A DNA stretch of 64,000 bases, taken from Spartobacteria bacterium. GTDB lineage: Bacteria > Verrucomicrobiota > Verrucomicrobiia > Chthoniobacterales > UBA10450. Of the stretch, positions 36,014-44,659 are shown in pieces. Every line of letters begins with the position of its first letter. The first letter of the stretch is position 1. Location of the stretch: the NCBI GenBank assembly GCA_003134785.1, contig PLCN01000002.1, positions 496,219 to 560,218 of the forward strand, read 5' to 3'. The notes beneath the pieces were generated by a model. It had not been told where the DNA came from. It saw only the letters and a list, made by a program, of their open reading frames with translations, and did no database searches. The translations under genes were made by a program, and so were the position numbers.

Positions 36014-36993
36014 GCCAGCGGCAATTCTACCCTAAGCCGGTAGGCCTGTCGAATGACTGAGAGGCAAACGGCCGCTTCTTGGAAAGATTCAAGAGCACGT
36101 TCGGGCCGATGAAATTGGGCCACGATGTCCGGCAACATCGCCGCAAACCAATCCGCATGATGCGATCCGGCCGACAACCCGCTCTCGAAACGAATCGGCT
36201 CGCCGCCGGCGTTTAGCGTGTCGTCATCGATCGCGATCACGCCGCGTTCGCCGGTCAACCGCATGGTGTTTCGCCGCACGTCCGCTCTCCAGGTGAGGAA
36301 AATCTTCGCCTGACCGTTTGGAAAAGTGAGCGTCAGCGTCGCTTCGTCTTCGACTCCGTTCGATGTGGGTCGATGCAGGTCCGCGTGGGCCTCGGTCGGT
36401 TCCTGACCAAACCAATGACCCGCGAGGTAGATCGCATGCCAGCCGTGATCCATCAGCACACCGCCGCCCGCGATGGCGGGATCGCGTCGCCAGTTTGGAT
36501 GATCAGGATCGGCGACCGCGCAATCCTGAATCCGCAAAGTTTCGATCTCCACCTCACGCACCTGCCCTATCGCGCCTGAGCGTAATATCTCGGTCGCCCG
36601 CCTAACGATAGGTGCGTATTTCCAATTGTGGACCGGCACCACGGCTCGTCGGCCCTCCCGCGCCAGACTTCGCGCTTTCTCGAGTTCAACCAAATCCAAC
36701 AACATGGGCTTTTCGCACAGAACGTTCCATCCGCGCGCGAGCGCCTCGAGCATCGGCTCTCCATGCAGCGCCGGTGGCGTGCAAATATCGACGAAATTAA
36801 TATCAGCGCCTGCGGCTAGTTCCTCGATGGTGGCAAAGGTTGCAACTCCCGGCACCGTTTCGCGCGCGGCTTTCCGCCGCGTTTCCGTTCGGTCAACTAC
36901 CGCGACAATCTTCGCCTCGTGCGAATCCGCGTAAGCGGGCCAGTGTCCGTTCCGAGCAACCTCACCGAAGCCGATTATCGCTCCTCGCAGCAC
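36010..36993 (-). CDS. Gfo/Idh/MocA-family oxidoreductase
   Basis: 327 aa NAD(P)-dependent dehydrogenase. A Rossmann motif near the start (GAIIGFGEVARNGHW), the family EKP motif in LCEKPMLL, and the C-terminal beta domain with the GGGVLMDHGWHAIYLAGH active-site stretch. Family substrates are sugars and cyclitols, including myo-inositol. Next to a class III aminotransferase it could oxidise a hydroxyl to a ketone for amination (inference). The start is GTG 36993. It overlaps the desaturase start by 4 nt. Confidence 0.85.
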   Translation of the reverse strand: MLRGAIIGFGEVARNGHWPAYADSHEAKIVAVVDRTETRRKAARETVPGVATFATIEELAAGADINFVDICTPPALHGEPMLEALARGWNVLCEKPMLLDLVELEKARSLAREGRRAVVPVHNWKYAPIVRRATEILRSGAIGQVREVEIETLRIQDCAVADPDHPNWRRDPAIAGGGVLMDHGWHAIYLAGHWFGQEPTEAHADLHRPTSNGVEDEATLTLTFPNGQAKIFLTWRADVRRNTMRLTGERGVIAIDDDTLNAGGEPIRFESGLSAGSHHADWFAAMLPDIVAQFHRPERALESFQEAAVCLSVIRQAYRLRVELPLA

Positions 36994-36997
36994 GCCT

Positions 36998-38308
36998 CTA
37001 TTCCATCCGTTCCAGCGCGCGGTCGATAATGGCCAGCGCGGAATTCGCTTGTTCCGCCGAAAGAATCAGCGGCGGATGAACGCGAACTCGCGGCGTGTAA
37101 CTCATCATGATCAGGCCGTCGGCCAGGCAACCCTTGAAGAACTCGATGCATTTCTCCTTCGGGAGAAGTGTCTTAGACTTCTGATCCGCCACCAGGTCGA
37201 AGCCGATCAATAACCCTTGCCCTCGGACGTTGGCGATCGAACGATGGCGGGTGGCGAGCGCTTGCAGTCCGTCGCGCAGCACAACTCCGACCGAGGCGGA
37301 ATTCTCCACGAGTTTGTCAGACAAGATCGTTTGAATCGTCACCAGCGCCGCCGCGGCCGCGAGCGGATTTCCCCCGTAGCTGGACGATGAAGCGCTCGGC
37401 AGCGAGAACGGTTTCGCAGCCATGATCTCATCCGTTGAAACGAGCGCGCTCACCGGAAATCCGGAGGCCATGCCTTTGCCGAGAGTCATGACGTCGGGAA
37501 CCACATCGTCACCGCTGCATCCGAATATTCGACCGGTGCGGCCGAAGCCTGTGATCATTTCGTCGGCGATCAAGAGCGCGCCGTACTCATGCGCGACATC
37601 ATGCACTTCGCGAAGAAATCCCGGCGGCGGTACGATGTTGCCAGCTGTTCCTTGAATCGGTTCGATCACAATGGCCGCGGGGCGCCCTGCGATGTCCTGC
37701 TCGATGAGTCGCCGAAGTTCCTTGATCGCGTCTTCCCGGCATTCCGTCTGGGAGCCTTCGTATCTGGTCGGATCCGCGTAAGGCGCGAGATGATGACCGG
37801 TGGGAAGAGGCCCGATCAAATGTTTCCAATCGACATCTGAGAGCGGAAGCACGCCGGCAGTCTTCCCATGAAAACCGCCAGTGAAACCGACGATGTCGGT
37901 TCGCTTGGTATAGGAACGAGCCAGTCGAATCGCCGCTTCAACAGCTTCCGCGCCGCCGCTGAAGAATTGAGTGCGCGAGAGTTCTCCTGGCGCCAGATCT
38001 GCGATCAACCTAACGAGTTCAGCGCGCGGCTGTGACGTGAAGCTGCCGACGGTTACGGCCTCGAGTTGTTTGGTCAGCGCCGCAATGTAGCGCGGATGCG
38101 CATGACCGAGGCTCGCGACCGATACGCCAGCATTCAAATCGAGATAAGTATTTCCATCGAGATCGGTCAGAGTGGCTCCGGTCCCGTGATCAATCGCCAG
38201 CTCCGATAACAAGGCGATCGTCTGTAATCCCGGCGCGATGAATTGGTGTTCTTCATCGAAAAGCGCTTTCGTTCGCGCCTGAGCGGAGGTGTAAGTCTTA
38301 GCTGGCAT
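36998..38308 (-). CDS. Class III PLP aminotransferase
   Basis: 436 aa of the omega-aminotransferase fold (ornithine/GABA/glutamate-1-semialdehyde group). Features are NAGVSVASLGHAHPRY, the cofactor region FFSGGAEAVEAAIRLAR, IVIEPIQGTAG, DEMITGFGRTG and the PLP lysine in LGKGMASGFPVSAL. ATG 38308 is preferred over GTG 38314. It overlaps the end of the ATP-grasp gene. The substrate is unknown; in this operon it probably makes an amino-alcohol or amino-sugar for a lipid head group (inference). Confidence 0.87.
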   Translation of the reverse strand: MPAKTYTSAQARTKALFDEEHQFIAPGLQTIALLSELAIDHGTGATLTDLDGNTYLDLNAGVSVASLGHAHPRYIAALTKQLEAVTVGSFTSQPRAELVRLIADLAPGELSRTQFFSGGAEAVEAAIRLARSYTKRTDIVGFTGGFHGKTAGVLPLSDVDWKHLIGPLPTGHHLAPYADPTRYEGSQTECREDAIKELRRLIEQDIAGRPAAIVIEPIQGTAGNIVPPPGFLREVHDVAHEYGALLIADEMITGFGRTGRIFGCSGDDVVPDVMTLGKGMASGFPVSALVSTDEIMAAKPFSLPSASSSSYGGNPLAAAAALVTIQTILSDKLVENSASVGVVLRDGLQALATRHRSIANVRGQGLLIGFDLVADQKSKTLLPKEKCIEFFKGCLADGLIMMSYTPRVRVHPPLILSAEQANSALAIIDRALERME

Positions 38309-39110
38309 GAACACGCCTGGTGATGAAATCAGCTATGGCATAAGACGCTCTCTCCCGACAGGGAGCGAATGACGGCCAGTCGTTTAGATCGATCAAAGTC
38401 AATTCGCCGGAAGTCGAAACGATTACGTCTCCGCCAAAAATATCCAGTCCAGCGGCGGTCGCCGCCCGGTTGGCCAGGGTCTCCAAGTGCGAAAAATTGA
38501 AAGGATATTTGCGCGCTTCTCCCGAGTAGAACCAATGGAAAAATGCGCTGCCGGCGACGCCGTAAAATTTGATCTCGTCGCCCGCCCGATGCGCCTGGAC
38601 CGCGGCCATGTCGATTCCACGCCTCGAGAATTCCGCCAAGCCCGCATCCAGGCGCTCCCGCGAATCGACCCACTGCACATCCGCCGTGACGGAGGCATGG
38701 ACATCGCCGCGCTTCAGCCAGATTCCGCCATCGAGATCGAGTGCATGCAGATCAACACTGCCCTTCGTGCCGACCAGGTGCGTTTGCGGAAACGAGACGC
38801 CGGCCTCGACCATCAAGGCCGGCAGGCGATCGCGATGTGTGTTTAAAGCGGCGCGCGGGCTGTTGATGATTTTGGCGCCGTCACGTTCCCACTCGGCGAG
38901 CCTCTCGAGCGCGGATCTTCCCTGGCACATCGAGAAGACTATCGCCGTGTCGGACCGGTGGTTGTTCGCTTCACCGAGGGTGAGGAGATCGACCGCGAAT
39001 TCGCGCTCGCGCAATCGATGCGCAATCTGATCGAGCAGCAGAACATCGTTTGATTGGTGACGGCCGGGCGAGTATTGCTTTTCCCGATACAAACCGAGCA
39101 ACCGCTTCAT
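38298..39110 (-). CDS. ATP-grasp (RimK-like) enzyme
   Basis: 270 aa. The fold is ATP-grasp: an N-terminal Rossmann-like part (INSPRAALNTHRDRLPALM), the lysine strand in GGIWLKRGD, and a metal-binding end in LTLIDLNDWPSFAPC. Such enzymes join a carboxylate to an amine, or phosphorylate inositol phosphates in the ITPK branch. Here it probably forms an amide or phosphorylates the head-group precursor; which is not decidable. It overlaps the nucleotidyltransferase stop by 4 nt (ATGA). Confidence 0.72.
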   Translation of the reverse strand: MKRLLGLYREKQYSPGRHQSNDVLLLDQIAHRLREREFAVDLLTLGEANNHRSDTAIVFSMCQGRSALERLAEWERDGAKIINSPRAALNTHRDRLPALMVEAGVSFPQTHLVGTKGSVDLHALDLDGGIWLKRGDVHASVTADVQWVDSRERLDAGLAEFSRRGIDMAAVQAHRAGDEIKFYGVAGSAFFHWFYSGEARKYPFNFSHLETLANRAATAAGLDIFGGDVIVSTSGELTLIDLNDWPSFAPCRERASYAIADFITRRVHAS

Positions 39111-39847
39111 ACGGACGCACTCCGGAGTAAGGCTTCTGCCGTTCCGATATCCGCCGGACGATCGACGTCGATTGATTCTGGAATCGGAATGCCGGCGAGC
39201 TGGTAACCACGATCGAGCAGACGGCCCAGAAAAGTTCGGAGTGCGTCGATCCCTTCACGTCGGGCTGCCTCGGCTTCGCGGAGAACCGACGCGCGGACCG
39301 CGTACACTCCCGCGGTCGCGTATTCGGAGGGCGCCGCTGCTTCACCGATCGCGATGACGCGTGAGTCTTCCCGTACCGTTCGCACGTAGAGTGGCTTTTC
39401 GTCGTCCCCCGGTGAAGTGAGCGCGAGTGTCAGCACCGCCTCTTCGAGCTGGCGGGCTTCGGCGATGAACCGGGCAAACGTCTGCGCGCCGGCCACGGTA
39501 TCGACCGTGGAAAGGAGAAACGGCCCTTCGTCTCCATCAGCCGCGAGCGTTTCAACGAGACGAAGAAAACTATGCATGGAGGTCGGCGTGGTCTCGACGA
39601 TCCAACTGAGGGCGAAAGGCCACTTTAGTTCGGCGACGTGATCGCGCACCGCGAGGGAGTCCTCATTAATAATCACGACGACTTCAGTGGCGCCGGCGTC
39701 TGACATCGAGTGCAGAACGTGCTCGATCAAAGTCTGATCGCCTACTTTCACGAGCGGCTTCAAACGGTTCAATTGCGTCTGCAATCGCTCACCGCGGCCC
39801 GCGGCGAGCACGCCCGCTCTCAGCGAAAACTTTCCGGGCGCGTTCAT
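39107..39847 (-). CDS. Sugar/alcohol-phosphate nucleotidyltransferase
   Basis: 246 aa. An NTP-transferase fold with the pyrophosphorylase loop AAGRGERLQ near the start, KPLVKVG, the STVDT metal site and a C-terminal DVDRPAD. It would activate an alcohol phosphate as a CDP (or NDP) derivative. Because the HAD phosphatase and a CDP-alcohol phosphotransferase are encoded directly upstream in the same operon, CTP is the likely nucleotide. Start and stop overlap both neighbours by 4 nt. Confidence 0.8.
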   Translation of the reverse strand: MNAPGKFSLRAGVLAAGRGERLQTQLNRLKPLVKVGDQTLIEHVLHSMSDAGATEVVVIINEDSLAVRDHVAELKWPFALSWIVETTPTSMHSFLRLVETLAADGDEGPFLLSTVDTVAGAQTFARFIAEARQLEEAVLTLALTSPGDDEKPLYVRTVREDSRVIAIGEAAAPSEYATAGVYAVRASVLREAEAARREGIDALRTFLGRLLDRGYQLAGIPIPESIDVDRPADIGTAEALLRSASV

Positions 39848-40545
39848 GCGAGAGCCAGGGAAGCTGCTGACAAAGCGGCGGGAAGATCGGCGAGCCGGCA
39901 GAGATGAAGATCGACCAGCGACGGGTCAGGACATTCGCGAGCCGCGGCGCCTTCGAGCCACGCCGTTGTCATGCCCGCCTTTTTCGCTGGCACCACATCG
40001 CGCTCAAACGAGTCGCCAACCATCATCATTGTTCCTGGATCGCCTCCGAGTTTTTCGGCGGCATGGCGAAAGATCGCGGGGTCCGGTTTGAAAAGCCCCA
40101 CCCGCCGCGAATCGACGACGACAGAGAGAAATGGCATGTAGCCAAGATCCTCGCAGAGCCGCTCTACGTTGCCGCAGCCGTTTGAGACGACGCCCAATTC
40201 AAAACCGCGCGCGACCAGGGTCGCCAGTAACTGCGCGTTCTCCGCCGCGGCCTGCCGGACCGGCGCGATGAAACCGTCAATGAGATGTTGCTCGAGATCA
40301 GGGTCCTTCAATTCCAGATGCGCGAGCTGCCACTCCACGTGAAGATCGATCATCCGCGCGAGATCTGCCGCCGCGATCCCTTCGTCCTGAGCGGACCTGC
40401 GTTCGGCTTCGTCGAACGCGCCGCGGATCGTTTCGCGCGGAAGCTGCACGCCGAAATTTTGGTAAAGCGCGAGAAAGCGATCAAGCCAATGCACGCCCTC
40501 GCCGTCGAGAGTGCCCCCCATATCGAAGAGAAGCGTGCGGATCAT
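39844..40545 (-). CDS. HAD-superfamily phosphatase
   Basis: 233 aa from ATG 40545, which begins exactly at the HAD domain (MIRTLLFDMGGTLDG); an upstream extension to 40602 would run through the previous gene. Motif I DMGGT starts at Asp8, motif II is VVSNG, motif III GLFKPDP and motif IV VGDSFERD. The cap domain is helical (about 15-90). It probably removes phosphate from the head-group precursor or product. Its start overlaps the CDP-alcohol phosphotransferase stop by 4 nt. Confidence 0.87.
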   Translation of the reverse strand: MIRTLLFDMGGTLDGEGVHWLDRFLALYQNFGVQLPRETIRGAFDEAERRSAQDEGIAAADLARMIDLHVEWQLAHLELKDPDLEQHLIDGFIAPVRQAAAENAQLLATLVARGFELGVVSNGCGNVERLCEDLGYMPFLSVVVDSRRVGLFKPDPAIFRHAAEKLGGDPGTMMMVGDSFERDVVPAKKAGMTTAWLEGAAARECPDPSLVDLHLCRLADLPAALSAASLALA

Positions 40546-41426
40546 GGGGAAAGCCGATTCGCCAGACTGGCGCGAAAGCGCCGGTCGGCCCAATCCTGCC
40601 AAAGCGAGAGTGAGAACGCGGCCGCGTTCATTGGGATCAGAACGAAAAGGAAGAACAAATCGAGCCGATGCAGCAGGGCGAGTATTCCGATGGCGTAGAA
40701 GCGGGTGTTGGCGCCGAGCAAATTCCAGCCCCGTTTCGGCCAGTAAAAATGGCGCGCATACTCCAGGCGATCGTCCTCCCGCACCTGTTCCTTACCGGCG
40801 CGAGAGCGGAGGAGGCGCGCGATTTCCATCTGTCCGCCGATGAGGCACTGCCGCAGGAGGGCATACCCGGTCCGCAGCGCACTCAGCGAACCGGACCGCG
40901 CCGCCGGCAGGTCATCCCTCGAGGCCACGCCTTTCCCCACTACTAAAGAATAAGCAGCGCGGTGGTAGACATAGAGCATCGCCTGAATCCCGAGGCACAC
41001 GTTCGCGAGGAGCGCCCATCCGATGATTGAACTCGAGCCGCCGCGATGGAGAATCCCCGCCGCGATCCCTAGGCAGATCGCGGCGTCCGTAAAGTAATCG
41101 GAGACTCCGTCCAAAAAAAATCCCCCCTCACTGCTCCGGCCCGTTAGGCGGGCGAGCTGGCCGTCCGCGGAATCGAAGAGGCCGTGCAGAATGAGCAGGC
41201 CGAAAGCAAAGAGCCCCAGGTCTTCGTTGTATAGGAGCAAGCCCGCGACCGTTCCCACGACGCCCGCCAGGATGGTAACCTGATTGGGCGTGAAGCGGCC
41301 GGCGTGCGCCGCCCGCGTGATCACGGCGCCCACTGGGCGAAAAAAATAGACGTCTGCTAATTCCTCCGTGTCGTACGCTTTGAGAGCGAGCGGCGGCTCA
41401 ACCGAGCGAGCTTCGGAAGAAATCAT
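40542..41426 (-). CDS. CDP-alcohol phosphotransferase (canonical motif)
   Basis: 294 aa membrane enzyme. The full CDP-alcohol phosphotransferase motif is present: D85-x2-D88-G-x2-A-R93, eight residues, G102, then D106 and D110. About six membrane segments. It moves a phospho-alcohol from a CDP carrier to an acceptor alcohol, as in phosphatidylinositol-phosphate or phosphatidylserine synthesis. ATG 41426 is chosen because the 64 residues of a possible extension to 41618 lie in the divergent promoter region. First gene of the seven-gene minus-strand operon that ends with the desaturase. Confidence 0.88.
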   Translation of the reverse strand: MISSEARSVEPPLALKAYDTEELADVYFFRPVGAVITRAAHAGRFTPNQVTILAGVVGTVAGLLLYNEDLGLFAFGLLILHGLFDSADGQLARLTGRSSEGGFFLDGVSDYFTDAAICLGIAAGILHRGGSSSIIGWALLANVCLGIQAMLYVYHRAAYSLVVGKGVASRDDLPAARSGSLSALRTGYALLRQCLIGGQMEIARLLRSRAGKEQVREDDRLEYARHFYWPKRGWNLLGANTRFYAIGILALLHRLDLFFLFVLIPMNAAAFSLSLWQDWADRRFRASLANRLSP

Positions 41427-41522
41427 AGGGCAATTGTAGTACTCAGATTCGCGCTGCCCGCAACGTCCGCGCCCAGCGGTCGCATTGCAAAAGTGGGCAG
41501 CCACTTTGACAATACCGCTGGC

Positions 41523-42680
41523 ATGCCACCGCAAGTCTCGCCCATAGAAATCACTCGCGTCGCATCGCGTGCCGAGCGGGACGCCTTCATCAAGTTTCCG
41601 TTTCGCATCTACGCGCATGATCCGGTCTGGGTGCCGCCGCTATTGCTGGAGCGTAAGCAGTTTCTCAACCGGGAGAAACACCCATTCTACCAGCACGGTG
41701 ATGCCGCCCTCTTTCTAGCCCGTCAGAATGGCGAAATCGTCGGGCGAATCATGGCCAGCGACGACCCGCGCTACAATGCACTTCATCAAACTAACGTTGG
41801 CTGCTTCGGCCTTTTCGAATGCATCGACAACCGCGACGTGGCCGCCGCTTTGTTTGCAGCGGCCGGAGACTGGCTGCGAGCGCGCGGCCGCAGTGAGATC
41901 ATGGGCCCGATCGATTACTCCACGAATTATGTGTGTGCGTTGTTGATCGACGGTTTTCAACATCCACCCACGATTCTTACCTCGCATAATCCGCCGTATT
42001 ATGCCGCGTTGATCGAAGCCTGCGGTTTCACGAAGGTAAAAGACTGGTACGCCTGGTTATTCAAGGATTTTTCCGGGCCCACCGAACGGCTTTGTAGAAT
42101 TGCGAAGGCGCGCAGGGGCAAACAGGGTGTGACGATTCGTCCGATCGATCCAAAAAAAATCATCGAGGAAAGCCGGCATCTTCATGCCATCTACGATCAA
42201 GCTTGGGAAAAAAACTGGGGCTTCGTGCCGTTCACCGAAGCCGAGTCCGAGCACATGGCGCGGGAGATGAAACCGTTGATCGTTCCGCGGAGCATCCTAA
42301 TCGCGGAGGTCGCTCGGGAGCCGGTTGGTTTCGCCATCTGCATTCCGGACATCAATGTCGCCCTGCGCCGCATTAATGGCCGGCTGACCTGGTTCGGTTT
42401 GCCGATCGGATTGGTCAGGTTCCTCTATTATCGAACCAAAATCCGGCTCGTCCGATTCATCGCGCTCGGGGTGGTGGAAAAGTATCGTCGCGCTGGCATC
42501 GCCGAGATGCTCGTTTTGCAAATGATGGATGAGGTTTCCCAGCGCGGATCGATCGGTGAACTCAGCATGACGCTCGAGGATAATTTTATGGTGAACCGTT
42601 TTGTCGAAGCGCTTGGGGCCACGCGTTACAAGACGTATAGGATCTATCAGCGTTCTCTGGATGGAAAAGGCTCGGAGTAA
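41523..42680 (+). CDS. GNAT-fold acyltransferase, bacterial ceramide-synthase-like
   Basis: 385 aa from ATG 41523 (GTG 41493 is an alternative). The N-terminal half contains FPFRIYAHDPVWVPPL, NREKHPFYQHGDAALFLA and GPIDYSTNYVCALLIDGF. The C-terminal GNAT half has IALGVVEKYRRAGIAEML, the acyl-CoA loop, and a final strand TRYKTYRIYQR. This layout is that of the YghO-like family to which, as I recall, the Caulobacter ceramide synthase bCerS belongs. It would N-acylate a sphingoid base. It is coupled to the next gene through a TAATG overlap and divergent from the operon starting at 41426. Confidence 0.72.
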   Translation: MPPQVSPIEITRVASRAERDAFIKFPFRIYAHDPVWVPPLLLERKQFLNREKHPFYQHGDAALFLARQNGEIVGRIMASDDPRYNALHQTNVGCFGLFECIDNRDVAAALFAAAGDWLRARGRSEIMGPIDYSTNYVCALLIDGFQHPPTILTSHNPPYYAALIEACGFTKVKDWYAWLFKDFSGPTERLCRIAKARRGKQGVTIRPIDPKKIIEESRHLHAIYDQAWEKNWGFVPFTEAESEHMAREMKPLIVPRSILIAEVAREPVGFAICIPDINVALRRINGRLTWFGLPIGLVRFLYYRTKIRLVRFIALGVVEKYRRAGIAEMLVLQMMDEVSQRGSIGELSMTLEDNFMVNRFVEALGATRYKTYRIYQRSLDGKGSE

Positions 42681-43864
42681 TGGCTGAAATTCGATCTTTT
42701 CGTCGCGTTCTGATCGTCGCCGATGAATCGGCGGATTGGATGGTCGCCGGTTTGCGACAGCTCGATCGTCTCGCGCTTTCGATCGATGAATTTGCGGTGG
42801 AGAACAAGGAGGCGGCGCCTGTTCTCGTCGGCATTTTTTGGCGGCCGGACCTTGATCAATCCCAGAGGTGGGTGCCGAAACACGAGCGGTTGACCAGAGT
42901 CGCTTTCACGGACGACCTGGATGGACAATCATTCGATCTTGTCCTCGGCACGCGGCTGTTCCTTTACCGCAAAGCCGTGCGGCGCTTGATGGAGGCCTCG
43001 GTTTCGCCGCCCCTGATTATCGCGCCGACCAGCGAGAAGGAATCGTGGGAAATCTGCTTTCGCCAAATGGAATCGCTGCCCCGTTCGCGGGAGGCCGCGT
43101 GGGAATGCATCACCGACGGGGACCAGATTGACGGGATCGAGATAAGGTTCCTGCGCGGCAGCGGCAAGTCCCAGGACGGTTTCGTTTCGCGATATTTGAA
43201 TCGTCCGATCTCGCGCGTGGTTACGCGCCTTCTTCTCAGATTCCCCACCACTCCAAACGCATGGACCTTGTTGATCTTCCCGATTCCAATCGCCGCGTCG
43301 CTCATTTTGCTCCACGGGAGCCATTGGTCGTTTTTGTGGGGCCTTATACTTTTTCAGGTCTTCAGCATCCTGGACGGTTGCGACGGCGAGATTGCGCGCG
43401 CGAAATTCTTGGAAAGCGAGCGCGGCCGCCAGCTCGACGATCTCTTCGATATCCTCAGCAATATTCTGCTCGTGGTCGGCCTGGGATTTGGACTCTCCTG
43501 GCAAACGAATCTCGCCGATCGCTCGCGCTGGTTCTACCTCATTGAAGGACTGGCCGCCGCCGCCTTGATTGGCGTGAATGAGTTTTATCTCGCAAGACGG
43601 AAGCCGCCAATGGACGAAGGAAAATCTGAGTCGTTAGGCGGCGCCCTTTATCCGCGTCATCGCGAATTGGTGGAGCGCTCTGGGGTTCTGGTCTTCGGAG
43701 AGAAGTTCGCGTCTTGGTTAATTCAGCTGACCAAACGTGATGTCGCGATGCTCTTCTTTGTGTTGTTGGCAGCAGTGGGACAACCCGCCTGGATTTTGCA
43801 TCTGCTTCTTGTCGTAACGGCCGTGAGCCTCGCACTCGCGTTGCGCGCGCGGGCGACGCTGTAG
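42680..43864 (+). CDS. CDP-alcohol phosphotransferase with degenerate nucleotidyltransferase N-terminus
   Basis: 394 aa. Residues about 1-165 resemble a nucleotidyltransferase-like domain without the G-x-G-x-R loop. Residues 175-394 are a membrane CDP-alcohol phosphotransferase with the complete motif D232-GC-DGEIAR, G, D and D, preceded by LNRPISRVVTRLLLRFPTTPNAW. The layout matches the fused IPCT/DIPPS enzymes that make di-myo-inositol phosphate in thermophiles, but here the cytidylyltransferase half looks inactive and an active one is encoded separately at 43901-44656. The TAG stop codon lies in a palindromic element. Confidence 0.82.
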   Translation: MAEIRSFRRVLIVADESADWMVAGLRQLDRLALSIDEFAVENKEAAPVLVGIFWRPDLDQSQRWVPKHERLTRVAFTDDLDGQSFDLVLGTRLFLYRKAVRRLMEASVSPPLIIAPTSEKESWEICFRQMESLPRSREAAWECITDGDQIDGIEIRFLRGSGKSQDGFVSRYLNRPISRVVTRLLLRFPTTPNAWTLLIFPIPIAASLILLHGSHWSFLWGLILFQVFSILDGCDGEIARAKFLESERGRQLDDLFDILSNILLVVGLGFGLSWQTNLADRSRWFYLIEGLAAAALIGVNEFYLARRKPPMDEGKSESLGGALYPRHRELVERSGVLVFGEKFASWLIQLTKRDVAMLFFVLLAAVGQPAWILHLLLVVTAVSLALALRARATL

Positions 43865-43942
43865 CCGCTTCGCTGTGCGAAGCGCGGGACCGAAGGTCGT
43901 TTAGCGCGAAAGCTCACGCCGCCCACAGGGCGGCGGCTGTAG
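43859..43942. repeat. CTGTAGCCGC-type palindromic element between convergent genes
   Basis: Begins CTGTAGCCGCTTCGCTGTGCGAAGCG. The first 26 nt are identical to those of the element at 59804. Contains three nested hairpins: CTTCGC-TGT-GCGAAG, GACC-GAA-GGTC and CGCCGCCC-ACA-GGGCGGCG. It supplies the stop codon of the upstream phosphotransferase (43862-43864) and encodes the last residues of the convergent cytidylyltransferase (PPPCGRRELSR). Confidence 0.75.
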
Positions 43943-44656
43943 GAGTCGCTCTGCTTCCTGCGCGGCTCGAGCCAACATTTCCGGCGTGTCGATGTCCTGC
44001 CACCACGCTTCACCGATATCGACCGCCAAGGCGTTCCCGTCCGCAGCCATGAGTCGGACGCCATCGGCCAGACTGCAGTCGTCGTTCTTGAGAGCGCGGC
44101 GCAGATAATCAAATATGATCGCGGGGCAGATGAAAATTCCGGTGTCGATCGCATTGTAGTTTTCGAGTTTCTTTCCGATCGCGACAATCAGGTTATCTCG
44201 AGTCTTCACTTTCATCGCGTCGTCCAAGTCGAAGATCGAATCGATTTTCTTGTCGACGGCCAGGTTCAATCGGCTGAGGTCCGCCCGTGCGACGAGGGCG
44301 TCGAGAATTGCCGGTTCAAAGACATGATCGCCCATCGCGAGGAAGAACGGCGCGCTCACGTTCCTCGCGGCAGTGAGCAGTGAGATTCCGTTTTGTTTCT
44401 GCCAATTCGGGTTTGAGATCGGACGGAACCGTATATGCGCGGGAAGAAGCGGCGCCACGGCGGCGGCCAGCGTATCACCATTCGGGCCGACCACCGCATG
44501 CAAGGTTCTCACGCCGACCTTGTCGAACGAATCGATCGCGTAGGAAATCAGCGGACGGCCGGCAATCGGGATCAGCGGTTTGGCAATCGTATCCACGGAG
44601 CCGCGGAGACGCGAACCAGTTCCTGCCATAAGAATGACCGCGTCAGTGATGCTCAA
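43901..44656 (-). CDS. Inositol-1-phosphate cytidylyltransferase-like enzyme
   Basis: 251 aa nucleotidyltransferase resembling the IPCT domain of archaeal and thermophile IPCT/DIPPS. The pyrophosphorylase loop AGTGSRLR is at 11-18, AKPL at 25-28, NPNWQKQNG at 82-90, the metal site GDH at 109-111, then NYNAIDTGIF and WWQDIDTP near the end. It would make CDP-inositol from CTP and inositol-1-phosphate; a choline-P or other alcohol-P substrate is possible. The start appears to be TTG 44656, just after the SDR stop. The C-terminal 14 residues come from a palindromic repeat. Confidence 0.75.
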   Translation of the reverse strand: MSITDAVILMAGTGSRLRGSVDTIAKPLIPIAGRPLISYAIDSFDKVGVRTLHAVVGPNGDTLAAAVAPLLPAHIRFRPISNPNWQKQNGISLLTAARNVSAPFFLAMGDHVFEPAILDALVARADLSRLNLAVDKKIDSIFDLDDAMKVKTRDNLIVAIGKKLENYNAIDTGIFICPAIIFDYLRRALKNDDCSLADGVRLMAADGNALAVDIGEAWWQDIDTPEMLARAAQEAERLLQPPPCGRRELSR

Positions 44657-44659
44657 TGG

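Noticed and set aside
39107-39847. Assignment of the nucleotidyltransferase as a glucose-1-phosphate thymidylyltransferase
   Set aside because: It lacks the usual RmlA length and motifs, and its operon has a CDP-alcohol phosphotransferase but no dTDP-sugar genes.
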